A stretch of 64,000 nt of DNA from Tomocerus qinae (GCA_020055645.1 CM034546.1:132515875-132579874); one strand, 5' to 3'; numbered from the stretch's first letter, positions 10,893-20,974 are shown. The notes: a model not told the origin generated them from the sequence alone. Numbers and translations are program-made.

Positions 10893-13800
10893 TTACAAGT
10901 TTATTGTTAGTTCGTTTCGTATGTCTTTGTGTCCAAAAGGCAATGTATTTATCCCGTCTTCCAAAATGTACCTAGATGCAGTAAAGGGATGCAGTGTAAG
11001 TTTATCAACAGCAACAGTGAAAAGTTTCAACCTTTTGCTTACTATGAACTTTGCTTTACGTCTGACAGTCGTCTGTCGAAATAACGATTCTTTATACATC
11101 CCGTGAGTTAATCTCTTGAGTACCGCCCTAGCCACGCCCTTTCCCTTTTTTACTTCCACTAATTTACCGTCTTTCATTTCCTCTAGTAGGTAGCTATACA
11201 TTTTAACTTTCAGTGCACATGCCTCAAGAAATCTCAAGCCATTCTTTTCCAACTTCCACTTTCCCGGTTTACTAGCATTCTCATTCGATTTTAATCTAAA
11301 ATGAGGACTTTTTTCACTTAGATTGCTAAAATCAAAATGCTCTTTTATCTCCTCCAACTCATCTGTTAGCGTTCTACCTTCTTTTAACTCTATATTCACC
11401 ATTACACTATCTGTATCCATCATACAAACACTTAGCCTATTATTGAAATGCGGCGACAGTACATCATAGTAGAAAGAATATAATTCTAGACGGGCTAGTT
11501 CTGTTATACAGAATCCTGTCGCATAAGGCTGATTGAATTTTATGGAATTTTGTTTAAACTGAAATACAGAAAGATCTTTATGGATAATTGCTTTACTTTG
11601 ATAATTGTGCATAGCTAGATACATTTCACACGACTCAGCTTCAAAACACAGCTTACAGTTTATATCATTAGCTTTATTCCTTAAACAATAACCATAAATG
11701 GAGTTCAGAATAATTTTATAATAAAGTGCCAAGATCTCACTATTTGCATTTTTACGGAGCTCGCTAATTTTCTCAACGTACTCAGCCATATATGCAGTTT
11801 CATTGAATTCAAAGACTTTGTGGTATTTTATTATAATTATTCCCTTAGAGGCATAAAATCTCAGAAGTTTATGATAACAAATATAGTTACGTTTATCGAA
11901 AAGAGTCAAAAGTAATTTCTCTGCTGCATAAGAATTTCCTTGTTTCATTTTAATCAATAAATCTAACTGATAGTCAGAAAGTTCTAACATCCCGACACTA
12001 TATTTCTCTGGCAACATGGGAAACATTGCGTGAGCAGTATGCAACGCATCTGGATACTCTACGTCACATTCTATAATATAGCCTTTCCCTAACGAATCAT
12101 CAATACCCATCAAATCAAAAGTCTCTAGCTCCCAAGTTTCTAACATTCTAAAGTCTGACACGGGCATAGGCTGAAGCATTGCGCTAGGATACATTGCATT
12201 ACAATCTGTAAACATGATCTCGGATCTCGGTTTACTCTCATCGTACCCTTCAACCTCAGGCAAGTTAGTTTTCACGAATCGTGTTGCAGCCTGAGTCACT
12301 CCCCCCTTTAGTCCTTTACAGAGCATTAAGTATATGTCCATATCTTGTATATAATCTATCTTAACTTCAGATAGATATAGGAATGCTTGGAAAGAGTACC
12401 CACTTGATGTAATAGAATACATAGGATCGAGTATCAACTCTTTCATACAACTTTTTCTATAGTCCAAAAATACATCTGCAAGTAAAGTTACATCGAGTGT
12501 TAGGTACGCCCTACAATAATCTCTAAATGTTTCACAACTCAACTCTCTCCAAATTTCTTGTGCCTGTTCGTATTCCTTGTCACTAGTTTCTTCATCTCTT
12601 AAATCATTATAAAATGCTTCTTTTGGTGGTAAAGCTGTTTCCTCCCATACTTCAGGACCCTTGCAATATTTATATGGGAATGGCTGCTTTCTAACTAACT
12701 TGTGTAGTATATTTTCAAAGCCAGCAAAGACTGACTTTGTGCATCTAAATTTATCAATTGAATCGCTTAGCAAGCTTTGTACCAAGTCTGCAAGTCCTCC
12801 CCTAAGATGTTGAATGGAATCTGTGATTCTTAACTTTTTATCAATTGTAATACTAATAAACTGTTCTTTATTTTTGGCAAGAATGTCGACCCTATTCTTA
12901 TATTCAACCCCCATTGCTTCCACGAGCATTTTTAAATCATATTTTTGACCATTGTGAAATAATACATAGAATTCATTTCTAAACTTAATCTGTAAATTAC
13001 AATTATTGCATAAAGTACAAATGTACTGCCCCGCCTTATAACTTTTTCCCAAGTAAATACAGTCTATGTGAGCATGGTGCTTAACCTTTTTGTTTTTGTC
13101 ACTGAAATATTGTTTGCAGAATTTACATTTAACTGCATTTGTGTGCTCAATAAAGTCTATGTCGTTTAATTCTTCAATCGGCTCAAAATCATTTATTGCT
13201 TTCAAATACTCATCTGCTTCAAATAGCAGATGGTCTAATAAATCTTGGATTGGATTTTCCCCATCATAGAGCCTAAATGTTTCGACTTTTTCCTCACTAC
13301 ATATTATATATGCATAAGATGATGGATCATGCTGATCTGTCCCATTTCTATCAATTTGAGTCATGAATGCCTCCAAATCCGCAAAACATATATAAGGCAC
13401 GGCCAGAGTTTGTTTTAAATCATTGAATTCAATACGACCATCATCAGGAAATAAAATTCTTGGTTTCCGTACTGTTCGACATATTCTTTCATGATTTTCG
13501 ATCGTATCTGTATCATCTACTGTAGCAACTTGACTAGAATCTAAAGGATCTCTCACCGATCGTCTTATATAATACTTACTCAAACAAAATCGGCAAAGAT
13601 CATAACTATTGTCGTCATTGCCAACAAAAGCTGATAGATTAGTTATAAGTACATAATGAAACTTTTTTTCCTCCTCTAAAACTAATAAATTAATATGTCT
13701 TTCTCTTGGTACATTATACTGTCTAGTTAACACTATAGGATATACAACAATATTACACTCATTTCTGTTATTACTTTTCTTGCCCTTATCTCCGTCATAG

Positions 13801-14771
13801 CCGTATACATTAATTGATACATTATTTGCAATTTCAAATAAGGAAAAGTCTTGTATTGCAACTGGAAATTTTAACATTGAATAATCTATTTTATATTCAG
13901 GGTTATTAGACAGCAACTTTGCTAAATAATGTTTATAGTTTCTTCTAACTTCTATTCTATTTGACGCTGAAGGAAACAAATGCGCACATACGCAATATAA
14001 AAAACAATTATCATCATTATTATTAATGTTTAGCAATCCATATCTTCCCAAATTTTCAGGAGTAGGGATATAACCACCTCCCCTTAAAGGTTTGTATGAT
14101 CCAAAAGAAATTTCAAAGTAGAGGAACTCTTCTACTCTCCATCCACTGCCTAATTCCGTAAAAAGTTCTAACACACTCTGCTGCTGAGCAAGGGCTGTAG
14201 AATATATCGTAGGTATTAGGTTATGATGCAGTATGGTCATATTAGGAGACCTAAGAAATGTATCGTTATACACTTCGTCCCTTTCTAATCTAACGTGAGT
14301 AACAAATTCTACCTGTAGTCCATGATGTGCACTTAGAACATCGGATATTAGTGAAGCACTTGGTTCTCTTAAATTTTGAAACAATACATTCAGATCGGTT
14401 GTACCTTGTACTTGCGTTGTCCTATAGTCTGCTAATCTTCCATGATGAGCTGCTGCTACCAATTGAAAAGTTCCATCCAACACAGCTCCTCCAACTTGGA
14501 CATGGCGGTGGTTTAGAGGGTTACAAGGATGATGGTTGTGACGATTCAGAAACGTACCTCCACATCGATCACATTCGTGAAATGCAAACATATGAGCCCT
14601 TAGTTGACTTAAACGACGAAACGCTTGATCACATCCGGGCACGTTACAGATGCACTATGAATGTAGTGGTGAATTAATAAACCTATTTAGTTAGAACGTA
14701 TGTGAATTTATAAGTATGCTTACTTTTAAATTGTAGTCCTTCACTTTATGCAACCACTTGGACCGAGGCAT
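10893..14771 (-). CDS. protein-primed family B DNA polymerase, two exons, N-terminal zinc finger
   Basis: Exon 1 is 14771-14724 (ATG, 16 codons) and exon 2 is 14654-10893. GT-AG introns join them in phase 0 to make 1,269 residues. The join adds the Cys that completes a C2H2 finger (C-x4-C-x12-H-x4-H, about residues 19-43); without it the frame has only a GTG start. Exonuclease motifs follow: FADLEAF (about 440), FHNGQKYD (about 584) and LTLDVTLLADVF (about 737). Polymerase motifs are DCNAMYPSAM (A, about 834), KIILNSIYGYC (B, about 997), MDTDSVMV (C, about 1096) and KMYSY (about 1169). All expected Asp, Lys and Tyr residues are present. It copies the element and probably starts from a protein primer. 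A TATA-like box lies about 70 bp upstream. Confidence 0.93.
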
Positions 14772-14839
14772 GATGAATGTTGGAGTTGTGCACGCAATGA
14801 GAGCTAAAACTGGAATGACGCTATCCCTACCCTAATCTC

Positions 14840-14847
14840 TAAATATA
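14840..14847 (-). promoter_or_regulatory. TATA-like box of the PolB unit
   Basis: On the minus strand the sequence reads TATATTTA, about 70 bp before the PolB ATG at 14771. It lies just downstream of the protease gene, so the polymerase unit appears to have its own promoter. Confidence 0.4.
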
Positions 14848-14887
14848 CCCTATTCAATAAGAACAACAGTATATGTGTTTTATACAT

Positions 14888-15319
14888 TTATTTCAATCTT
14901 TTGACAAACATTTTTACAATGGAATCATTTCTTTTATTATTACATGTAAAGGCTTTGAGGATAAGATCGCTAGGCATGCCTTGAAACGTATAGTACAGAT
15001 AGTATAAGCAAAATTCTCCACACGTATTAGCATAGTCACTTTGAAGTTGTTGGTCGTTAACGCTAACAGTATAAGGAATAGTAAACCCATAATACTCAGG
15101 TCTTTTTCCAAGCGAATCAAAAAAGTAAATGCGTCTAGGGGAAAAGGCTGCATACGCAAGCCAATGCAAACCTTCAAAGCCCGATTTCTGCGAGTTGACA
15201 ATGTAGCAGCTCGGGTATAGAGATATATCAAGCATATCTCTAGGGACAACATCACTATGCTGCAAGTCCCATTTCCCCTTTATGACATTTAACTTCTTTT
15301 TTAACTCTAATGTATTCAT
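14888..15319 (-). CDS. adenain-type cysteine protease
   Basis: 143 residues. The catalytic set is visible: His52 in GLHWLAY, Asp68 in FFDSLGKRP, and Gln93 with Cys100 in QSDYANTCGEFC. The Gln-to-Cys spacing of seven matches adenovirus protease. In the family this enzyme cleaves capsid precursor proteins during maturation. The length is on the short side but includes all catalytic parts. The start overlaps the capsid gene stop as ATGA (15319-15316). The stop codon lies within AATAAA (14892-14887), which should end the long structural transcript. Confidence 0.93.
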   Translation of the reverse strand: MNTLELKKKLNVIKGKWDLQHSDVVPRDMLDISLYPSCYIVNSQKSGFEGLHWLAYAAFSPRRIYFFDSLGKRPEYYGFTIPYTVSVNDQQLQSDYANTCGEFCLYYLYYTFQGMPSDLILKAFTCNNKRNDSIVKMFVKRLK

Positions 15320-16626
15320 GTAGAAGATTTTACAACTCTATTTTTATCAATAGTAAGAGAAGCCTGATACTGAGCATATACAATAGAAGTAATAGGCTCC
15401 TCCAGGGCTTTTTGAAAATCCAATTCAATTTTCAGACGACCACGTCTCTCCGGCAGGAGGTCGTCTCCAGTACTAGGGAAAACAAGTTCAAACACATTGA
15501 AGAAATAGCCATTCAAGTAGTCCTCTATTGTTAGGTTGTTCCCTAGGTCCCGGTTGCAGGCAGCTGTAAACAAGCTCATATACCCAGTTAGGTACTGGTT
15601 TGCTTCTATATTGAAATCCAATGCACGATAAAGAGTAGGATCGTTATCAACTGAAACTGCTATCCTCTTCACATTAAAGTGTTGAAAGTTGAAAGGATTT
15701 GTAGCTAGCTTCCCTGCTACGTCCCCACTTTTTCCCATAGCTATAACAACCAGTTGGGGGATTTGTCCCATGAATAGATTATCCGAGGATCCACTCGTAA
15801 GTCCCTTATTTACATTAAATGTTTTTGCTTCATCTTTGTCGTAAGTATAACGAGCAGGTTCTTGTTCAATTTTTTTGTGGAAGTAGTTTAAATACTTTGT
15901 TGTCATTACATGACGCCGAACATTATATACTGCGCTTATTATTTTAACAGTATAAGGGCAGACATTAGAATTTTCCGTTCTTGGGGTTGGACTCCATAAA
16001 ACAAAGTCATCAGAATTTCTCGTCAACTTGATCCTCACATCTAAATTGCTTAGTATGTATCTATTTTGTTCCGCCAAATCCAGTAATAGAGGACCAACCA
16101 TTTCAAATATTTGACTTTTAGCTATTTTATTTTTCCTTGCAACCATCCCTGTGTTGGCAGTAGTGTAATCACCTCCTTTTGTATCTTGGTAATACATTTC
16201 CGCCTGCCCAGCAGTTTGTTTGTAAGGAGCTCCCTTTCCAAGAACAGTAGTGTAAAATGCTTTAAAGGCATAATTATTAGACGCAGTAGTAATAAGGTAA
16301 TCGCCCAACTGTAGTTCCGCTGACTGGAACAATGAATGGAAAAAATTATTTACAGTGGAGACATCATCTGCATCAGTAAGTTCAGTCGATTCATCATGTT
16401 TAGTAACTTGAACCGAAACTCGTAACAAACTGTTTGCTAAATCTATAAATGTAGAGTTGCCTTCAATAAGAAACTGAATACTAGAATATTTTTCTTTTGT
16501 GCTATTGAGAGGGTAGACTTCCTGGGTAGTAGAGTAGCAAACGCCAACATCAGTTGGTGGGATGCTAAACAAATCGACTTCACTACGGACAGACAAAGAG
16601 CTGCCCTTTGTTATTTCAAAACTCAT
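15316..16626 (-). CDS. major capsid protein (double jelly-roll, hexon-like)
   Basis: 436 residues from the ATG at 16626, chosen because it overlaps the preceding stop as ATGA; an in-frame upstream start would intrude 33 bp further. The block FLIEGNSTFIDLANSLLRV (about residues 45-65) is the recognisable N-terminal signature of Polinton capsid proteins. NNFFHSLFQSAELQLGD and the later block ending LTIDKNRVV fit as well. The size is that of Polinton double-jelly-roll capsids. It lies between the basic core protein and the protease, as a late gene set. No break is visible. Confidence 0.85.
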   Translation of the reverse strand: MSFEITKGSSLSVRSEVDLFSIPPTDVGVCYSTTQEVYPLNSTKEKYSSIQFLIEGNSTFIDLANSLLRVSVQVTKHDESTELTDADDVSTVNNFFHSLFQSAELQLGDYLITTASNNYAFKAFYTTVLGKGAPYKQTAGQAEMYYQDTKGGDYTTANTGMVARKNKIAKSQIFEMVGPLLLDLAEQNRYILSNLDVRIKLTRNSDDFVLWSPTPRTENSNVCPYTVKIISAVYNVRRHVMTTKYLNYFHKKIEQEPARYTYDKDEAKTFNVNKGLTSGSSDNLFMGQIPQLVVIAMGKSGDVAGKLATNPFNFQHFNVKRIAVSVDNDPTLYRALDFNIEANQYLTGYMSLFTAACNRDLGNNLTIEDYLNGYFFNVFELVFPSTGDDLLPERRGRLKIELDFQKALEEPITSIVYAQYQASLTIDKNRVVKSST

Positions 16627-16886
16627 TTTGATTTTTTGTTCTTTTTCCCCTTCGCACACTTCTTTTTGTTAGTTTTTCTTTTTCCAAATCCAAACTGGTT
16701 AAGAGTCGGCTGTTTTTTTCCCTTCTTCGCCTTTGTCTGACGTTTAGATCTTTTCTGTCCCCCTCCTACTTGCTTAATGGCACGTTTGGCTCTCTTTTTC
16801 TTCTTTTCAATAGTTTCTTTTCCAATGAAAGGTATTGTATACGACACGGGTTTTAGGCCTAGACCCCCACCGATTTGAACATCCAT
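16623..16886 (-). CDS. lysine-rich core-like protein, 87 aa
   Basis: A short glycine-rich start (MDVQIGGGLGLKP) precedes a tract in which nearly half of residues are Lys or Arg (about 27-87). This composition is that of a DNA-condensing core protein, comparable with adenovirus pX/pVII-type proteins described in adintoviruses. The start is 2 bp after the minor capsid stop, and the end overlaps the major capsid start. The function is inferred from composition and position only. Confidence 0.7.
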   Translation of the reverse strand: MDVQIGGGLGLKPVSYTIPFIGKETIEKKKKRAKRAIKQVGGGQKRSKRQTKAKKGKKQPTLNQFGFGKRKTNKKKCAKGKKNKKSK

Positions 16887-16888
16887 TG

Positions 16889-18016
16889 TTAGTATTTTCT
16901 CGGACGAATATGAAGCGTCACGAATGAAGGTTGGTTTAATACTGCCAGCTCACACAGGGAGTCATCAAGTATTTGTACATTGACTGTATTGAATTCATTT
17001 ACATTTAGGGGAACATATTGTATTGTAGGGAACTCAACATGAACATACTTGCTATTGTTCTCTACTGTGTCTATAACTCCAACAATAGGCATACATCTTC
17101 TCCCGTAGTAAGTATTTTTTATTAGATCAGTGAGAATGAAGCCACGCCTTAGACTATCAAAATAGCTTGTGTCACAGTTTTCTAGTTTCACCTGGGCTTT
17201 CGTAAACGTATGTACAACTCCTTTTTCATCTTTTTCCTCAATTTGTTTTAGGGATCCTAAGGATATCTCCGTAATCCCAAATAGCCTATGTAGGATAGGT
17301 CCTCGGAAACATACTGTAACGTCTTCCTTGTCGGCTTCTATTTCAACATTTTTATCATGAAGATAGAACTCAACCGCCGCAGTAGATTCATATGACTGCA
17401 AAGCAATATTTATATTTGTAATCAAAGCTCCAAAATTAAATCTCTTAGGTTCCTTAATTGCAAACACTTGGTGATGAAAAGGAAATTGAACTTCATATCT
17501 CATCATATAGTTTTGAGGGATGTCGGCAAACTTTGCTTTGTCAATAAAACCATCACTTGTATGTTCTCCTTTTGAAAAACTAACTTTTTCACCAAAACCA
17601 ATCGCACGAGCTAAAAATTTGTCAAATATGAAATCGGAATCATCATTGTTAATTAATTTTGTTCTCACTGCCCCCGATCCATCACTTACTTCAACCAATT
17701 TCACATTAACTCCAAATTGTCTTACATCAAATTCAAAGAAGAAGATAAAAAGATTCACTGTTTTGTGTTTCAGAGTTAGAAAATGCTTTATTGCTCTATG
17801 TTTTCCAACAAAAATTTCAATTTCATTGTCCCCAGGGTAGATACCAAAAACAGATCTTGGTTTTGAGGTAAAGGATGCCCTAACCAAGCCGCACTCGTAG
17901 TGATGCTTTGACACTTTAATAGTATCATATAAGTCATTAGTAAAACTCGATCCTCTATTTTCTGAAAATAGTGTCTTACACTGTCTGCTGTCGACGTGAA
18001 CCGTGTAGCCGTCCAT
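16889..18016 (-). CDS. minor capsid protein (penton-like, single jelly-roll)
   Basis: 375 residues from the ATG at 18016 (MDGYTVHVDSRQC). An in-frame ATG at 18052 is possible but gives a longer overlap with the gene before. The opening -VDSR-...-FTNDLYDTIKV, then YECGLVRASF about residue 45, is the pattern of Polinton penton-like proteins, whose N-terminal strand is followed by a jelly roll. A late conserved feature is FDSLRRGF and a C-terminal HIRPR. It would occupy capsid vertices. It sits directly upstream of the basic core and major capsid genes. Confidence 0.82.
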   Translation of the reverse strand: MDGYTVHVDSRQCKTLFSENRGSSFTNDLYDTIKVSKHHYECGLVRASFTSKPRSVFGIYPGDNEIEIFVGKHRAIKHFLTLKHKTVNLFIFFFEFDVRQFGVNVKLVEVSDGSGAVRTKLINNDDSDFIFDKFLARAIGFGEKVSFSKGEHTSDGFIDKAKFADIPQNYMMRYEVQFPFHHQVFAIKEPKRFNFGALITNINIALQSYESTAAVEFYLHDKNVEIEADKEDVTVCFRGPILHRLFGITEISLGSLKQIEEKDEKGVVHTFTKAQVKLENCDTSYFDSLRRGFILTDLIKNTYYGRRCMPIVGVIDTVENNSKYVHVEFPTIQYVPLNVNEFNTVNVQILDDSLCELAVLNQPSFVTLHIRPRKY

Positions 18017-18173
18017 TTTGCACAATTTGTAATTTTTTAATAAGATCTCCAAGTTCTTTTAAAGGTATAGTGCTTCCTCTTCCAGTTATACTTCCGTCAG
18101 GTTCTCTAATATGGATATGATTCTCGGTAGTCCAAATGTTATAGCCACACTTTAGTTTATAAAAGCGACGCAT
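17976..18173 (-). CDS. small Polinton protein, 65 aa, possible PC4-like fold
   Basis: It overlaps the preceding gene by 22 bp and the minor capsid gene by 41 bp, consistent with a real gene in this packed unit. The middle reads HIHIREPDGSIT, then LKELGDLIKKLQ: two strands and a helix, the general plan of PC4-like single-stranded nucleic-acid binding domains. The preceding gene has a similar strand-strand-helix order. This is a weak structural guess; I do not recognise a family. Confidence 0.5.
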   Translation of the reverse strand: MRRFYKLKCGYNIWTTENHIHIREPDGSITGRGSTIPLKELGDLIKKLQIVQNGRLHGSRRQQTV

Positions 18174-18538
18174 TCTTTGTCTATAAGAATGTCACTATCA
18201 AAATAACTTCCGGGAATGTCTTTTCCAAATCTACTCATAAGCTTGTAACCATTAACACCGTTCGATAATCGATAAATGTCTTCTTCGTTTCCAACCAGTT
18301 TATGTTTTGCTAATTTAACCCAAGTTGATCGAGTAAGTGAACAAACTTTTTTAGCAGCATACGGTGTTCGTTTCTTAAGCAATAATTTTATACTGGTCTT
18401 TATATTCCTTAATTCGTCAACATTGAAACATATAGTTCCTGACGTATTTTGTATCCAAACTTTCTCAGATTTTTCTTTAGGATTAGTAATCAAAACTTTA
18501 GTATTGTTTTTAAGAATAGCAATCTTGGATGTTGCCAT
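18152..18538 (-). CDS. small Polinton protein, 128 aa, unknown
   Basis: The ATG at 18538 is the first in frame after the integrase stop at 18548. The N-terminal half (KVWIQNTSGTICFNVDELRNIKTSIKLLLKK, in parts) has the same strand-turn-strand-helix order as the next gene, suggesting an old duplication. The C-terminal half contains Trp and a YRLSNGVNGYKLMSRFG block. It has no catalytic motif and no membrane segment. It lies between the integrase and structural genes. Confidence 0.6.
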   Translation of the reverse strand: MATSKIAILKNNTKVLITNPKEKSEKVWIQNTSGTICFNVDELRNIKTSIKLLLKKRTPYAAKKVCSLTRSTWVKLAKHKLVGNEEDIYRLSNGVNGYKLMSRFGKDIPGSYFDSDILIDKECVAFIN

Positions 18539-18547
18539 GACCAATAG

Positions 18548-19510
18548 CTAAGAGGGAATGTAGCGAGCTAGTTCAGCCTCATAGAAACCTCCCAACAAGT
18601 TTTCTAACGGCAATTCCTTTCCCCTTTTCGACGTACGATGCACAGTCTCTACTAACTCATACGTCGGGGGTTGTGTAGTACGTACTTTAGATATTTTATA
18701 GGGAGTATCCACAAAGTTTTGTTCATATCCTTTTGTAAAAAGGGCCTTTGTTCTAGAAATAAGCACAATGTCCCCTACAGCATATTTAGGTTTACGCTTG
18801 GGTTGCTTTACCAGATGTTCAAACGTATTCTTCCAAACCAGATGTTCATTATTGTCGTTCACATCATTAGGGGCAAACTTGGTTGTGCTATGTTTTGTAT
18901 TGTTGTATCCTTTCAAAAGAAGGGGGAGAGCCTTTATATATTTTCTATTCCCTCTATGGGTCCAGTATCTAGATATACGGGACATTATAGTGCGATGAAA
19001 CCTTTCAACTACACTAGCTTTTATTTCTGAATAGACATGCATCAGCATGATGCCTTCATTGTCTAAATACTTTTTCATCATCTGTCCAACAAATTCTTTT
19101 CCACGATCACTTACTATTGTTCTCGGCTTCCCCAATGCTTTTATGATCAGTTTGATTCCCCTAACAGCTTCAGCTGTCTTCTTTGTCTTTATTGGAACTA
19201 TATGAGCCTTTTTACTAAACACATCTATAGCAGTAAGTAGATATTTATAGCCATTGTTCTCTTTGCTATACTTGGATAAATCCAGTAGATCTATTTGTAT
19301 TTGGTCTCTCCTAAAGTGAACCATAAATTTGCGCCTGGGGAACCTAGACCTTGCAGGCTTGTGTAAAACATAAGGCTTAAGCTTATTCAACTCGGATATA
19401 ACAAACTTTTTGTCCTTCAGCTTTCTATTTTTAATAAAAGCTTCAGCCCCTGAGAAAGATCCAGCAAATAGGGGGTTGAGATACTGACGCTTTATGTTAA
19501 CCGCCATCAT
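18548..19510 (-). CDS. retroviral-type integrase (rve, DDE)
   Basis: 320 residues. The acidic triad is Asp74 (QIDLLDL), Asp135 (IVSDRGKEF) and Glu169 (VVERFHRTI), with the spacing of retroviral and Polinton integrases. After it comes a Tyr/Asn/His block (YNNTKHSTT), then a C-terminal SH3-like region (KYAVGDIVLIS, about 245). It joins element ends to target DNA and makes the 6-bp duplication seen at the borders. It is the first gene of the structural unit and faces the plus-strand unit across a 51-bp gap. Confidence 0.95.
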   Translation of the reverse strand: MMAVNIKRQYLNPLFAGSFSGAEAFIKNRKLKDKKFVISELNKLKPYVLHKPARSRFPRRKFMVHFRRDQIQIDLLDLSKYSKENNGYKYLLTAIDVFSKKAHIVPIKTKKTAEAVRGIKLIIKALGKPRTIVSDRGKEFVGQMMKKYLDNEGIMLMHVYSEIKASVVERFHRTIMSRISRYWTHRGNRKYIKALPLLLKGYNNTKHSTTKFAPNDVNDNNEHLVWKNTFEHLVKQPKRKPKYAVGDIVLISRTKALFTKGYEQNFVDTPYKISKVRTTQPPTYELVETVHRTSKRGKELPLENLLGGFYEAELARYIPS

Positions 19511-19561
19511 TGAGGGATGGAATATAACTGAGGGCCAGTCTAATGATAAAAGTCAAGCAGG
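19511..19561. promoter_or_regulatory. putative bidirectional promoter
   Basis: Only about 50 bp separate the integrase start from the plus-strand reading frame. No sharp TATA box stands out; an AT-rich AATATAACT is near 19522. The true plus-strand start could lie further right, nearer ACAATATATCATTT at 19742, which would enlarge the promoter. Confidence 0.4.
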
Positions 19562-20050
19562 ATGGTAGGGGTTGTTGAGTTCTCCCTTCACCCCAACGGG
19601 CATGTTATAAGCCTATGGTACTCAGACCTCTGCCACCCACTTTTGAGAAGGGAGTTTACGTGTAGTTGCGTAAAGTCAACACATGTACCATGTATTCAAA
19701 ATGTACTATGTAGTAACCACCTCTCATCTACTTTGTACATTACAATATATCATTTAAGTTCTGTTCACCTTAGAGCAAACAACTATAAGGCGATATCTGC
19801 TGAACGAAAACTAACAGTGCGGATAGACGGAAGTCCTATTTGGCGCTTAACTGAGAGATCTCCAGATACCCTCAAACGTAGATTTGAACAACTGATTGAG
19901 AACAATATACTTAATAATGAGTATAATATTGCAGCTATAGGAAGTGCACTTTCCGATATCCTTAAAGAAAGAAAAAAGGAGAGCAGGGAACTTACTACTC
20001 TTGTTGATAGACAATTAGAATCAATGGATTTTGGCCAGTTACATTTATAA
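19562..20050 (+). CDS. Polinton plus-strand protein, start uncertain
   Basis: The frame is open from 19562 (ATG) to 20050, 162 residues. The N-terminal half is Cys/His/Ser-rich and reads poorly as protein. The C-terminal half, from about residue 78 (AERKLTVRIDGSPIWRL onward), is a good charged helical sequence. A potential acceptor (CACCTTAG, ending 19773) suggests the real coding region could be spliced from a short upstream exon that I could not fix. The stop overlaps the next gene as TAATG. I do not recognise the family. Confidence 0.5.
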   Translation: MVGVVEFSLHPNGHVISLWYSDLCHPLLRREFTCSCVKSTHVPCIQNVLCSNHLSSTLYITIYHLSSVHLRANNYKAISAERKLTVRIDGSPIWRLTERSPDTLKRRFEQLIENNILNNEYNIAAIGSALSDILKERKKESRELTTLVDRQLESMDFGQLHL

Positions 20051-20544
20051 TGCCTAATCCTATTCAGTGCAATGGCCCAATAGTGGAAGAGTACGTCACT
20101 CTGCAAAAACGTATCGACAGTTTCGTCAATTGGCCAGTGAATTTTATTAAACCTCTAGACTTGGCACACGCTGGATTTTATCATTTAACTACTAGTAACT
20201 TGTACAGTCGTATCCCAACTAAAGATACAGTGCAGTGCTTCTATTGTGGACTTTGTCTAGGAAATTGGGAAAAAGACGACTGTCCTTTCCTTGAGCATGC
20301 AATTAATACTCCCTATAATGGCTGTTCTTATTTAGTGTTAAATAAACATAAAGTAAAGAACCCCAACACATTGCAACCAGTGGAAGACGACAAGAATATC
20401 TGCAAGGTATGCAAAATTTTTGAAGCACGATATGTTTATCTCCCCTGTGCCCATCTAGTTTGCTGTCCCATCTGTGTTTGCTCCCAATCAAAGTGCCCAG
20501 TGTGTCGGGCCCCTGTAGACTCAATGTTGAAAATTTACATCTAG
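20050..20544 (+). CDS. IAP-like protein with one BIR and a RING finger
   Basis: 164 residues. The BIR spans about 18-97 with zinc ligands Cys63, Cys66, His83 and Cys92; the His-to-Cys gap is eight residues instead of the usual six. The RING spans 118-152 (Cys118, Cys121, Cys133, His135, Cys138 or 139, Cys142, Cys149, Cys152), ending near a KIYI tail. Proteins of this plan bind caspases or their activators and act as ubiquitin ligases; large DNA viruses use them to delay host cell death. The start overlaps the previous stop (TAATG), and one base separates its stop from the next ATG. Confidence 0.9.
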   Translation: MPNPIQCNGPIVEEYVTLQKRIDSFVNWPVNFIKPLDLAHAGFYHLTTSNLYSRIPTKDTVQCFYCGLCLGNWEKDDCPFLEHAINTPYNGCSYLVLNKHKVKNPNTLQPVEDDKNICKVCKIFEARYVYLPCAHLVCCPICVCSQSKCPVCRAPVDSMLKIYI

Positions 20545-20545
20545 G

Positions 20546-20974
20546 ATGTCTACAATTAATGTTTGTAAGATAAAACACCCTAATTACGACGACATTGAAA
20601 TTCGTAAGAATTCTTTTTCTCTTTTGCCAAAAGAACTTAGTAACTGGGTACAGTACGCAAAGGAAGGATTCTTTATAACTGAAGATTTATATATGGTATG
20701 TTTCTATTGTGACTTACCCTTCTTTAACCTTGCGAATATAGACAAGCGATACGATTTGCATAGACAAAAATGTTTATATGCTAAAAGTTATTTAATCAAA
20801 ACCAGTGAAGTTGAAGAACCTAGAAATGGTTGTCATATATGTGTGTCGAGGGAAGTAATCTTTGAATTTCTTCCATGTAGCCACCTTGCTACCTGTGAAA
20901 AGTGTTGCTACAAATTCCATGAGTGTTTTATATGCCGAGGAGACATAAAGGCCGTTAAGATAGTATATATATAA
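20546..20974 (+). CDS. second IAP-like BIR-RING protein
   Basis: 142 residues, probably a diverged duplicate of the preceding gene. BIR ligands are Cys52, Cys55, His72 and Cys76, so the last gap is only three residues. RING ligands are Cys96, Cys99, Cys111, His113, Cys117, Cys120, Cys127 and Cys130, with the same hydrophobic C-terminal end (KIVYI). The BIR helix around residues 20-45 is retained, but the Asp/Glu-rich surface groove is changed, so binding partners may differ. Its stop overlaps the next start (TAATG). Confidence 0.85.
   Translation: MSTINVCKIKHPNYDDIEIRKNSFSLLPKELSNWVQYAKEGFFITEDLYMVCFYCDLPFFNLANIDKRYDLHRQKCLYAKSYLIKTSEVEEPRNGCHICVSREVIFEFLPCSHLATCEKCCYKFHECFICRGDIKAVKIVYI

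Noticed and set aside
14327-14677. Plus-strand 116-residue frame
   Set aside because: It is antisense to the PolB N-terminus, with no family-like sequence.
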